In this document: piece by piece, positions 56,271 to 64,000 of the stretch | How positions within the stretch are numbered: position 1 is the stretch's first letter | Layout of the letters: the number at the start of each line of letters is the position of its first letter | Assembly: GCA_008330645.1 (NCBI GenBank) | Contig: VLTN01000029.1 | Span: 186,001 to 250,000, forward strand | Length of the DNA stretch: 64,000 nucleotides | Source of the DNA: Cafeteria roenbergensis | Lineage: Eukaryota; Sar; Bigyra; Bicosoecida; Cafeteriaceae | Reading direction: 5' to 3' | Notes under the pieces: model-generated | Told to the model about the DNA's origin: nothing | What the model saw: only the letters and a program-made list of their open reading frames with translations | Database searches by the model: none | Position numbers and translations under genes: made by a program

Positions 56271-59200
56271 CTATAGAACCTTCCTGCAGCTCCATGCCCT
56301 CGTCATTGGGCCGCGGGGACTTCCGCTTGGCGGACGTGGCCAATGCTGGCCTGGCGGCGTCGTTGACTCTTGCTCGCTCTCCGGTCCCGGTGCGTGCACC
56401 TGGCAGCCCGGAAGCCTCGCCACTGGCGCTTTTGACACCCATGCACCGCGACAAGGTGGCTTGCGTGCTGCGCACCCGCGGGTGATCGTCACCAAACGCA
56501 CCACGCTCGATGCGCAAGCACCGTTGCAACAGCTCCAGCGCCGATTCGGCCTCGCCCTTTTGCATGTGACACCGCGCCATTGTGAAGAGGGTATTCGCAA
56601 ACGACGGGTGGTCCTCGCCCAAAGACGTTGCGTAGCCAGCCTTGCAAGTCTCCAGCAGATCCAGTGCAGCGTCGTACTCGCCCATCTGCAGTCGGCACTG
56701 CGCCATCGCATAAAGCGCACGCACCGTCGTTGGGTGAGTTGAGCCCAGCGACAAGCCGTAAGTTGTGGAGCACTTGCCCAACAGAATCAACGCCGCATCG
56801 TAGGCGCCCTTGGCACGATGGCTGAGTGCCATGGCAAAAAGAGTAGCTGCCCTGCTTGGGTGCAGTTCACCAAGCGACGAGGCCTGGATGCCCTCACACC
56901 GTTCCAACACCTCCAGCGCAGCGTCGTGCTCGTCTTGAGCTTGCAGGCATTGGGCCGTTGCGAAGAGCGAGCGGCCAAACTCAGGATGGCGCTCGCCGAG
57001 CGACGACGCGCTCACGTCGCTGCAGTGCCTGAGAAGTCGGAGGGCCAAGTCGAAGCTTCGGCATTGCATATGACACTGCGCCATTGTGTACAGCGTGCGT
57101 GCATATCCAGGGTGGCCCTCCCCCAGTGCCGAGGCCTGAATGTCCCTGCACCGCTCCAGCAGGCCAAGCGCTGCATCGTACTCCCCCTTGTGCATGCGAC
57201 ACTGCGCCATCGTGTACAGCGTGCTTGCGAAGGTCGGGTGCTCCTCGCCCAGCGACCAGGCCTGGATGTCCCTGCACCGCTCCAACAGCACCAGCGCTGC
57301 ATCGTGCTCGCCCTTGTTTCGTCGGCACTGCGCCATCGTGTACAGCGTGTTCGCGAAGCTCGGGTGGTCCTCGCCCAGAGCCGAGGCGTAGATGTCCCTG
57401 CACCGCTCCAGCAGGCCAAGCGCCGCATCGTACTCCCCCTTGTTTCGTCGGCACTGCGCCATTGTGTACAGCGTGCTTGCGAAGCTCGGGTGCTCCTCGC
57501 CCAGCGACCAGGCCTGGATGTCCCTGCACCGCTCCAGCAGCTCCAGTGCCGCATCGTACTCGCCCTTTTGCATGTGACACTGCGCTATCGTGGCCAGCGT
57601 GTTCGCGAAGCTCGGGTGCTCCTCGCCCAGCGACCAGGCCTGAATGTCCCTGCACCGCTCCAGCAGGCCAAGCGCCGCATCATATTCACCCTTGTCCATC
57701 CGACACTGCGCCATTGTGGCCAGCGTGCTTGCGAAGCTCGGGTGCTCCTCGCCCAGCGACGAGGCCTGAATGTCCCTGCACCGCTCCAGCAGGCCAAGCG
57801 CCGCATCCCACTCCCCCTTGTGCATGCGACACTGCGCCATCGTGAACAGCGTGCCCGCGAAGCTCGGGTGGTCCTCGCCCAGTGTCGAGGCGTAGATGTC
57901 CCTGCACCGCTCCAGCAGCTCCAGCGCCGCATCATACTCGCCCTTGTCCATCCGACACTGCGCCATTGTGAAGAGCGTATTCGCGAAGCTTGGGTGGTCC
58001 TCGCCCAGTGTCGAGGCGTAGATGTGCCTGCACCGCTCCAGCAGCTCCAGTGCCGCATCACACTCCCCCTTGTCCATCCGACACTGCGCCATTGTGAAGA
58101 GCGTATTCGCGAAGCTTGGGTGGTCCTCGCCCAGTGTCGAGGCGTAGATGTGCCTGCTCCGCTCCAGCAGCTCCAGTGCCGCATCATACTCGCCGCGCTC
58201 CAACAGGCGAGAGGCACTTCCGCTTAGCCTCGAGCCCAGTGCATTGCCCCCCTCCGCTCCCTCGCTCAGCCCCGCCGCCACCAACAAGCATAACACCTCC
58301 AAGGCCCCATCCGAAGACGCCCGAGCGCAGGTCTCCGACAGCGAATACAACGCGCTACCTCGATGGTGCCGCCACGCCTCGCCGCTCAGTCGCTCGCACA
58401 GCCTCAAACCGCGCAGCTGCGACGCGATCATGCGCTCTGCCAGTCCCGCTGAGTCGTTTCCGAACGACAGTGCAGTGCCTCGCCGCTCGCTCTGCGCGCC
58501 GGACCCAGACACCTTCACGCGCCGCCCGCACTCCCGCTGCATGGCCGCCCACGCCTGTGCGACAGCACACCCGCTAGCGGCCGCTTCACAGCCTACCAGC
58601 ACCGCCGTCGCCATCGGCACGCCGCGCCCCCTGGCTGCCACGCCTCGGGCCACGCAGCACGCCAGCAGCCAGTCCGCATCCGCGTCGGCGCCGCCCGCAG
58701 CTCCCTCTGACACCAGACACTCCAGCGCCGCCGCGCCGCTCGACCCGGGACTCGGCAGGCCGGCGCACGCCGCAGCGGCGCGCAGCACCGATGGAGGCAG
58801 CCCCACACCACTGGGCTCCCCTGCTCGGCTCAGCATCGCGCCCAGCACCCGCCACGCGTGTCGCAGCCCCAGCCCGCGGGTGTGAAGGCCGGCCTTGACC
58901 GCTCGCCGCACCGAGGCCACGTCGTCGCCCTGCCCCGCTCGCCCGCATGCGGCGAGCTGCTCCTGCACCGCGTCCGCCGCCCGGCCCACGTTGTCGGCGC
59001 CCAGCAACACCCCGCCCGCCGCCACAAGCCTGTCCATCGCGTGACCCTCTGCAACCGCGCCACGGGCCAGCACGACATCGGGTGACACCGGCTCCGCCCC
59101 CGCCTCCCGCAGCACGGCCGCCGCCTCGGGACGGAACAGCGCCGTCAGGTGATCCGCGCGCCAGCGCTGCTCGGGCCGCGGCAGGAGCACTCGAATCGCC

Positions 59201-60879
59201 CCGTCGCTCGACTGCATCACCGCCACCCTGCAGCACGACGCCAGCGGGCCCAGCTCAACCTCGTTCCACGCCGGAGCGGTGCCACCGGTCAGGAGCCCAG
59301 CCTCCCGAGCGGCCAGCGTGGCCAGGGCAGCGTCAGCCGAGCCGCCCTCCGGCAGCCCCACCACTCGCAGCACCGGCGAGGACGAGGTCGAATCATCCAC
59401 AGCTGTGCCGCCACATTCGCCATCAGCGCCAGACAGGGCCCCAGGCGCAGCGGCCCACACGACCGCAACCTGGCCACCCGCCGCCTCACCGCCGCCGGTC
59501 ACGTCGGGGATGCACAGCCGATGCGTGTCCAGCAGCACCACCTCGCCCCACGGCAGCGCGTGCAGTTCCACGTCGAACGGCAGACGACTCGGCACCCCAC
59601 CGGCATCTCTGGCCACAGTGGCGCTGTGCTCCGCGTGCACCGGCCGCAGCGGGTCCAGCACCACGCCGTGCTCCGCCTCCACCTGCGCGCACACACCCGA
59701 GCTCTCGGCCGCATGCCGGCCCGCCCCCACGCTCTCCAGCAGCGCGTCCGTGGCCGGGCCCAGCTGCGGGAAACTGTCCGGGTCTCTGTCGCCCCGCACC
59801 CTCCGGTACTCATGCCGGGTGAACAAACCTGAGCTGGGAGTCATCAGACTCGGGGCCAGGTGCAGCCCCGCCGCCAGCTCCTCCGCCACGCCGTCCAGCT
59901 CCGTGCACACGTGTGTTGTCCTCCCGCCGTCGCCCGACCCCACCCGCAGCGTGTCGCCGCCGACCGCGTGCCGCGAGAAGCCCTGCACGCGGTAAACTCG
60001 CTCCGGCCGACCAGCCGCGTCGCGCACCGTCACGTCCACGCACGACGCCAGCGGCACCGTCAGCAGCCGCGCCGCGTCCGCCTCGTGGAGGTGCGTGAGC
60101 ATGGCCAGCTCGTGCTTGGCCGGCTTGTCCGCCATCACTGAGGAGCCCTTGAAGATGCCCACCGTGTCCTCGGCGATCTTGAAAAAGGCCCCCGTGCTGG
60201 GGTCGGCCACCTTGACGCCGCCCGCGATGCCTTCGTTCACCACTCGGAGATTCTCGCCGCCCCGCAAGCGGCCCACGCACTCCTGCGTGATGGCCTGAAG
60301 CGTCCTGGCGTCGCCACAGCGCTTGCGCTGCTTGGCGTCGTGGAAGGCCCAGGCGATGGCGTCGGCGGCGCCCTCGGTGATGCGCTGGAAGGCCTGTCTC
60401 ACACCAGCCAGCTCCTCCAGGCGCTCCTGGTGGCCGTGTGCGGTGAGCGTGGGCTTGTTGCGGAGGCGCGCGACCTTGTCGCCCATTGACTCACGAGAGG
60501 GCATCTCTGAAGCGGTGGGACCAAGTGCGGCTGCCTGGTGTCCAGTAGACACCTCTGGGTACCGGCCTGCGTGCTGCTCGAGCGCGCGGCCCGAGCAGCA
60601 AGCATCGCAGACGCTGGCCAGGGCCGCCTGGCTTGCCTCGCCACTGGCCGTGGCCTTGTACGGTCTAGCACAGCGCCTATCGCACCCGTCGCGCCCAGTG
60701 GGAACGTAGACGTGCTGCCGTGCGCTTGGCCGCCCAGCGGGAAAGCGAGACTCGCTGGGCGCAACAGCGCCTGTCGAGGCCATGGGCGCCCCATCCGGAG
60801 AGCATTCCGGTCTGCCTGGGTTTGCCGACCAAGCAGTACGATCTGAGCACGGTGCTACGCCAGGCCCAGCCCCGTCCAT
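56248..60879 (-). CDS. CLU-like domain protein with 14 kinesin-light-chain-type TPRs
   Basis: 1543 residues. The ATG at 60879 is chosen for its strong context, GCCATGG; an in-frame ATG at 61002 would add 41 residues. The region at about 255-460 resembles the CLU domain: KHELAMLTHL, then VPLASCVDV, TLRVGSGDGGRTTHV (about 308) and LLDTHRLCIPDV (about 447). A later GLGLRHAWRVLG (about 667) recalls the H.RGINVRYLG motif of CLU proteins. Residues about 896-1483 are fourteen tandem 42-residue TPRs of the type GEYDAALELLERC, with ...LGEDHPSFANTL in the second helix. CLU/FRIENDLY proteins bind mRNA and govern mitochondrial distribution, and they end in such TPRs. Assignment to that family rather than to a generic TPR scaffold is inference. 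The C-terminal residues IAADPCVR fall in a repeat arm. Confidence 0.85.
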   Translation of the reverse strand: MDGAGPGVAPCSDRTAWSANPGRPECSPDGAPMASTGAVAPSESRFPAGRPSARQHVYVPTGRDGCDRRCARPYKATASGEASQAALASVCDACCSGRALEQHAGRYPEVSTGHQAAALGPTASEMPSRESMGDKVARLRNKPTLTAHGHQERLEELAGVRQAFQRITEGAADAIAWAFHDAKQRKRCGDARTLQAITQECVGRLRGGENLRVVNEGIAGGVKVADPSTGAFFKIAEDTVGIFKGSSVMADKPAKHELAMLTHLHEADAARLLTVPLASCVDVTVRDAAGRPERVYRVQGFSRHAVGGDTLRVGSGDGGRTTHVCTELDGVAEELAAGLHLAPSLMTPSSGLFTRHEYRRVRGDRDPDSFPQLGPATDALLESVGAGRHAAESSGVCAQVEAEHGVVLDPLRPVHAEHSATVARDAGGVPSRLPFDVELHALPWGEVVLLDTHRLCIPDVTGGGEAAGGQVAVVWAAAPGALSGADGECGGTAVDDSTSSSPVLRVVGLPEGGSADAALATLAAREAGLLTGGTAPAWNEVELGPLASCCRVAVMQSSDGAIRVLLPRPEQRWRADHLTALFRPEAAAVLREAGAEPVSPDVVLARGAVAEGHAMDRLVAAGGVLLGADNVGRAADAVQEQLAACGRAGQGDDVASVRRAVKAGLHTRGLGLRHAWRVLGAMLSRAGEPSGVGLPPSVLRAAAACAGLPSPGSSGAAALECLVSEGAAGGADADADWLLACCVARGVAARGRGVPMATAVLVGCEAAASGCAVAQAWAAMQRECGRRVKVSGSGAQSERRGTALSFGNDSAGLAERMIASQLRGLRLCERLSGEAWRHHRGSALYSLSETCARASSDGALEVLCLLVAAGLSEGAEGGNALGSRLSGSASRLLERGEYDAALELLERSRHIYASTLGEDHPSFANTLFTMAQCRMDKGECDAALELLERCRHIYASTLGEDHPSFANTLFTMAQCRMDKGEYDAALELLERCRDIYASTLGEDHPSFAGTLFTMAQCRMHKGEWDAALGLLERCRDIQASSLGEEHPSFASTLATMAQCRMDKGEYDAALGLLERCRDIQAWSLGEEHPSFANTLATIAQCHMQKGEYDAALELLERCRDIQAWSLGEEHPSFASTLYTMAQCRRNKGEYDAALGLLERCRDIYASALGEDHPSFANTLYTMAQCRRNKGEHDAALVLLERCRDIQAWSLGEEHPTFASTLYTMAQCRMHKGEYDAALGLLERCRDIQASALGEGHPGYARTLYTMAQCHMQCRSFDLALRLLRHCSDVSASSLGERHPEFGRSLFATAQCLQAQDEHDAALEVLERCEGIQASSLGELHPSRAATLFAMALSHRAKGAYDAALILLGKCSTTYGLSLGSTHPTTVRALYAMAQCRLQMGEYDAALDLLETCKAGYATSLGEDHPSFANTLFTMARCHMQKGEAESALELLQRCLRIERGAFGDDHPRVRSTQATLSRCMGVKSASGEASGLPGARTGTGERARVNDAARPALATSAKRKSPRPNDEGMELQEGSIAADPCVR
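56431..58194 (-). repeat. Fourteen 126-bp tandem TPR units
   Basis: Each unit encodes one 42-residue TPR. Units 1-9 (58194 down to about 57060) are near-identical at DNA level, while units 10-14 are clearly diverged. This pattern suggests recent expansion or gene conversion within the upstream block. Confidence 0.92.
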
Positions 60880-61275
60880 GGCGCCCGGGCGCACGCAAGT
60901 GCTGCAGAATGTCCCCACGCGCGAATGGAATTCAGAGTTGAGACGAGTGAGGTGAGAATTGCCGCCCCTATTCGAGACACAAACCTGAGGGCGGACTTGC
61001 ATGACCGTCACTCCCCGGCAGCAAGCCAAGCCGGTGCACCCCAGCGGCTTGGTGCACGGGGATGCGAGCTGTGTGGTGGCTGGCTCGGTGAGCCATGAGG
61101 CGAGGCCCGCAAAGGGTTGCTGCGCACCATATCGAAAAACGCGCGCGCGCAGCTTCAAAGCTCCACACAAGGCAAGCAAGCTTTGGCGCGCCGAGGCACG
61201 TACGAGGGCGGGGGGCGAACATCCTAGCGCACACCAAGACCATGCGTCCCCGTCGTGGTCCGATCACAGTCTCAT
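60880..61275. other. Spacer upstream of the CLU/TPR gene
   Basis: 396 bases between two minus-strand genes. It should hold the CLU/TPR promoter and the 3' flank of the coiled-coil gene. No distinct element was recognised. Confidence 0.5.
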
Positions 61276-64000
61276 TCAGCGCGACCGCCCCAGTGCAGGC
61301 GAGTGGCGCTGGCCCGCCCTCTCGGGTGAGGGTCCTTCCCGCATGCTCCCGGGGCTGTGGCGAGCGCTCGCCGACCGCCTTGAAATGCTCGTGGCAGTGT
61401 CCTGGAGGTACCCGGTCTGCAGGCGGCGAGCCAAATGCGCCGGGAGCGGCGCTTGCGTGGCGTGGGCCGATCGCTGCCGACCCTCGCTGCGGACGTGAGC
61501 GCGTGCCCCAGCAAGCAGCCTGGCCGATCGCTGCGAGGACTCCCCTCCTCCCCCGCCACTGCCACTGCCACTGCCACTGCCGCGGACGCCACCGGCCCTT
61601 CGCACACCTCCTGGCAAGCTCTCGGCGGCAGTGGCGCCAGCCTGGTCTGGCGCGCGTCGCCTGCCACCGCCGACCCTGGCAGCTCGACCAGCCGGCGATC
61701 CGGCAGCGGCTGCCAAGGGCCCGGCCGGGGAGCTGGCCGGAGCACGGCGAGCGAGGGCAGCGCGGCCGTCATGGCCGGCTGCTGGCTCTCCGGCTGGCCG
61801 CCACGTCCGGTCATCGTCGTCGCCAGCGGCCCACGCCGCAAGCCCAGTGGCGCCGCCGCGCTGCGCCTCGTCGATCGCCTCGAAGGCGTCCAGAGGCGTC
61901 ACGCCGCGGCTCGCGGCTCTGCCGAGCATGCCGCTTCCCAGGGCCAGCGCGGCGTCTTCTGCTGCGGCTGCGGCCGCCCCGGCGCTCGGCAGCGGCTTCG
62001 CCCTGGACAACATGGTACGGAGCGCCGTCGCCTGCTCTGCACGAGAGGACGGCTGCAGCGCTGGCGCCACCAGCAGGAGCCGCGCCAGCTCGCTCTCCAT
62101 CGCGCTCTCCAGGCGCTGAGCAGCGGACAGCTCCCAGAGCCGCAGTCGCAGGCTGGCCGGCGACGGCATCGCCACACGCAGCAGACGAGCAGCCTGCTCC
62201 GCTGACCGGGGCGTGACCGGGTCGGGCCTCCGGCCAGAGCCGCTGGGCGGGTCTGTGGGCGAGCGCTGCACAATTCGCTCAAGCGCTGGCGCCGGCACCA
62301 TGCCCGCGCAGACGGCTGAGAGGTCATCCGGAGCCACGTCCAGCGCGGCGAGGGCGTTTCCTGAGAGCTGGAGCAGCAGGAGCGGCTCTGCATCCACGCC
62401 GCTCGGCTGGCGGTGGCCGCCCCTCGCCGCGGCACCAGCCGCGACGTCGCGCCCGCCAGCGCCGCCGCCCAATGGTTGCGGCTCGCTGGCATCGACCAGG
62501 CCGTCGGCGTCGCCCTCCTCCTCGTCCTCCGCGCTGAGCGGCAGGCGCAGCTCTCCAGCCCCAGCCGCCTCGTCGGAGAACCCCTCCGCCTCCCTGGCCG
62601 CGGCTTCGCTGCCGGGGGTGGCGGCGGAGGGTGCCCCGGCCCCTGCAGCAGCCCCGAAAGCGCCGCCCCCGACGCCGATGCCGATGCTGAAGTGCCGGCG
62701 GAACGCGGTCGCTGCCGCGGCATCCTCGGCCTCTGTCGGCTCTGCCATGAGCTGCGAGGACCACCACCCGACGACGTCGTCCACCGCCGTGAGGGCCGTC
62801 GAGCGACCCTCGTCCCCGCCCTCGGAGGCGGCCGCCGCGACGAACTCAGCCAGCCCGGAGCGCAGGTCACGCCCGCGGCCGGAACCGGTCGGCGCTGCAC
62901 CCGCCCCCTTGCCCGCACGGGCAGGCGGCCGTCGCCTCGGCGCAGAGCCACCGGCTCTCACGGCGTCGAGCCACGCGTCGATGGCGAGACCCGTCGCGCC
63001 AGGCATGGCCGCCGCCTGCTCCTCAGCCGCCACTGCCACTGCGAGGGCGGCGTTTCCGGCCACCGTGTCGTCGAGCCTGGACCGCGCCTTGTCCAGTCGG
63101 CGGGCAGCCGACGCCCTGTCGATGGCTGCCCGGGCCGCCTCCCGCTCCCGCTCCGCGCGCAGCGGCGCCAGCTGCTCTGCCGCAGCCGCGCGCAGCGTAG
63201 GCGCCACGCCTTCGAACCGGGAACGCACGTTGCTCCGCGCCTCCTCCACCGCCCGCTCTGCCTCGATGCGGGCGGCTTCCACAGCGGCCCTGCCGAGGGC
63301 TCTGCCGGCAGAGCGGCCCCGGGCTTCGGCCTCCTGCTTGCCGTCAGCAAGCGCCACGTCTGCGGCGTGCGCGGCTCGGCTGAGAGTTGCCCGAGCGGCG
63401 TCGCGTCGCTCAATCGCGGCGGACACAAGGGCCGCGTCGACGTCCCTCTGCCGCGCCAGCGCCGCGTGCAGCTCTGCCAGCGTTGCCTCCGCGTCCTCCG
63501 CCTGAAGGGTGAATAGGGAGGCCTCGTCGTCGGCCTGCTGCAGCTCTGCCTGCAGCGCGGACACGCGCGCTCGAACAAAGCCCGCCGCCCGCCTCGCCCT
63601 GGCCAGCAGCGCACCGTACCCCAGCGTGGCGGCATCGAGCGACGCCTCTGAGCGACGCCTCGACGCTGCGTCTTCGAGCACGGCCCCCTGGCGCAGCCGG
63701 GTCGTCTGCGCGCGGACCACGGCCAGCGCCATGGGGGACACCACCCTCGGCTCCATAATGGCAACTTCCGCTGCGGCGCGGCGCGCCAGCAGCGCGGCCT
63801 TGTCGGCCTCCGCTCGCAGCACTGACGCCCGCACGCCCGTTGGAAGCATGTGTGCTGGCAGAGCGCGCCGCGACGCCGCCGCCGCCGCCAGTTGCTGCTG
63901 GTGCTGGTGCTGGTGCTGGCGCTGCTGATAGCTGGGGCTCTCGCCGTCCTCGCCGTCCTCGCCGTCCTCGTCCGGGGTCCAAGCTGCCCGGGGTCTGACC
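61276..64000 (-). CDS. Coiled-coil protein, open at the right edge of the window
   Basis: The frame stays open from the TGA at 61276-61278 to the window edge. The first ATG inside is at 63849, but upstream codons still look coding (WTPDEDGEDGEDGESPSY, then a Gln/His run), so the start probably lies outside. From the internal ATG there are 857 residues. The first 270 or so are highly helical, Ala/Arg/Glu/Gln-rich and coiled-coil in character (ALLARARRAAGFVRARVSAL, AARIEAERAVEEARSNVRSR). The middle and end are low-complexity with a Gly/Ser run and a basic Arg/Ser-rich tail. No enzymatic motif, signal peptide or membrane segment is visible and no family is recognised. A cytoskeletal or ciliary structural role would fit the neighbouring giants but is only inference. 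The gene contains several GGCTCTGCC/GGCAGAGC words. Confidence 0.72.
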   Translation of the reverse strand, partial: VRPRAAWTPDEDGEDGEDGESPSYQQRQHQHQHQQQLAAAAASRRALPAHMLPTGVRASVLRAEADKAALLARRAAAEVAIMEPRVVSPMALAVVRAQTTRLRQGAVLEDAASRRRSEASLDAATLGYGALLARARRAAGFVRARVSALQAELQQADDEASLFTLQAEDAEATLAELHAALARQRDVDAALVSAAIERRDAARATLSRAAHAADVALADGKQEAEARGRSAGRALGRAAVEAARIEAERAVEEARSNVRSRFEGVAPTLRAAAAEQLAPLRAEREREAARAAIDRASAARRLDKARSRLDDTVAGNAALAVAVAAEEQAAAMPGATGLAIDAWLDAVRAGGSAPRRRPPARAGKGAGAAPTGSGRGRDLRSGLAEFVAAAASEGGDEGRSTALTAVDDVVGWWSSQLMAEPTEAEDAAAATAFRRHFSIGIGVGGGAFGAAAGAGAPSAATPGSEAAAREAEGFSDEAAGAGELRLPLSAEDEEEGDADGLVDASEPQPLGGGAGGRDVAAGAAARGGHRQPSGVDAEPLLLLQLSGNALAALDVAPDDLSAVCAGMVPAPALERIVQRSPTDPPSGSGRRPDPVTPRSAEQAARLLRVAMPSPASLRLRLWELSAAQRLESAMESELARLLLVAPALQPSSRAEQATALRTMLSRAKPLPSAGAAAAAAEDAALALGSGMLGRAASRGVTPLDAFEAIDEAQRGGATGLAAWAAGDDDDRTWRPAGEPAAGHDGRAALARRAPASSPAGPLAAAAGSPAGRAARVGGGRRRAPDQAGATAAESLPGGVRRAGGVRGSGSGSGSGGGGGESSQRSARLLAGARAHVRSEGRQRSAHATQAPLPAHLARRLQTGYLQDTATSISRRSASARHSPGSMREGPSPERAGQRHSPALGRSR

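Noticed and set aside
56818-58227. Plus-strand repetitive open frame across the TPR region
   Set aside because: Antisense shadow of the 126-bp TPR units, whose period is a multiple of three. The minus frame matches TPRs, the plus frame matches nothing.

Overview
The window is nuclear DNA from a GC-rich eukaryotic microbe, probably a flagellated protist. The evidence is GT-AG introns of about 70-430 bases in the shorter genes, no operon structure or bacterial ribosome sites, a kinesin, and very long Ala/Gly/Ser-rich proteins. One giant protein resembles the adenylate-kinase-like proteins of flagellar axonemes. Very high GC with few introns would suit a heterotrophic stramenopile such as a bicosoecid, or a haptophyte. 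The sequence alone does not settle the lineage, and no rRNA, tRNA or organellar marker is present.

Layout. (1) 2-11782 (+): giant armadillo-like repeat protein, possibly cut at the left edge. (2) 12202-15090 (-): signal-peptide surface protein with ELWxxDGT-type propeller repeats, a Ser/Pro/Thr stalk and one membrane helix. (3) 16176-16843 (-): small two-exon secreted Cys protein. (4) 17063-19130 (-): three-exon GH28-like pectin-hydrolase-fold protein, divergent from (5) 19404-25931 (+): a 2175-residue secreted protein of unknown function. (6) 26170-27110 (-): broken ankyrin-repeat gene beside a dispersed repeat (27127-27464). (7) 27506-31625 (-): two-exon kinesin, divergent over 92 bases from (8) 31718-33771 (+): four-exon GH27 alpha-galactosidase-like enzyme with an EGF-like insertion. 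(9) 34437-54806 (-): an uninterrupted 20.4-kb reading frame for a 6789-residue protein in which degenerate adenylate-kinase-like segments and CPV-type modules recur along the chain. (10) 54807-56247: spacer with a second, inverted copy of the dispersed repeat. (11) 56248-60879 (-): CLU-like domain plus 14 TPRs of 42 residues. (12) 61276-64000 (-): coiled-coil protein running off the right edge.

Two themes stand out. From 12 to 34 kb, signal-peptide proteins and two glycoside hydrolases cluster, suggesting a cell-surface or polysaccharide-digestion neighbourhood. The flanks hold cytoskeletal or axoneme-type giants. Those giant genes are saturated with a few short DNA words (GGCAGAGCC/GGCTCTGCC, GCGAAACCGC/GCGGTTTCGC, GTCAGCTGAC, GGAAGGATC) in both orientations and several reading frames. 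This looks like a DNA-level signal superimposed on coding sequence and is the most unusual feature of the window.
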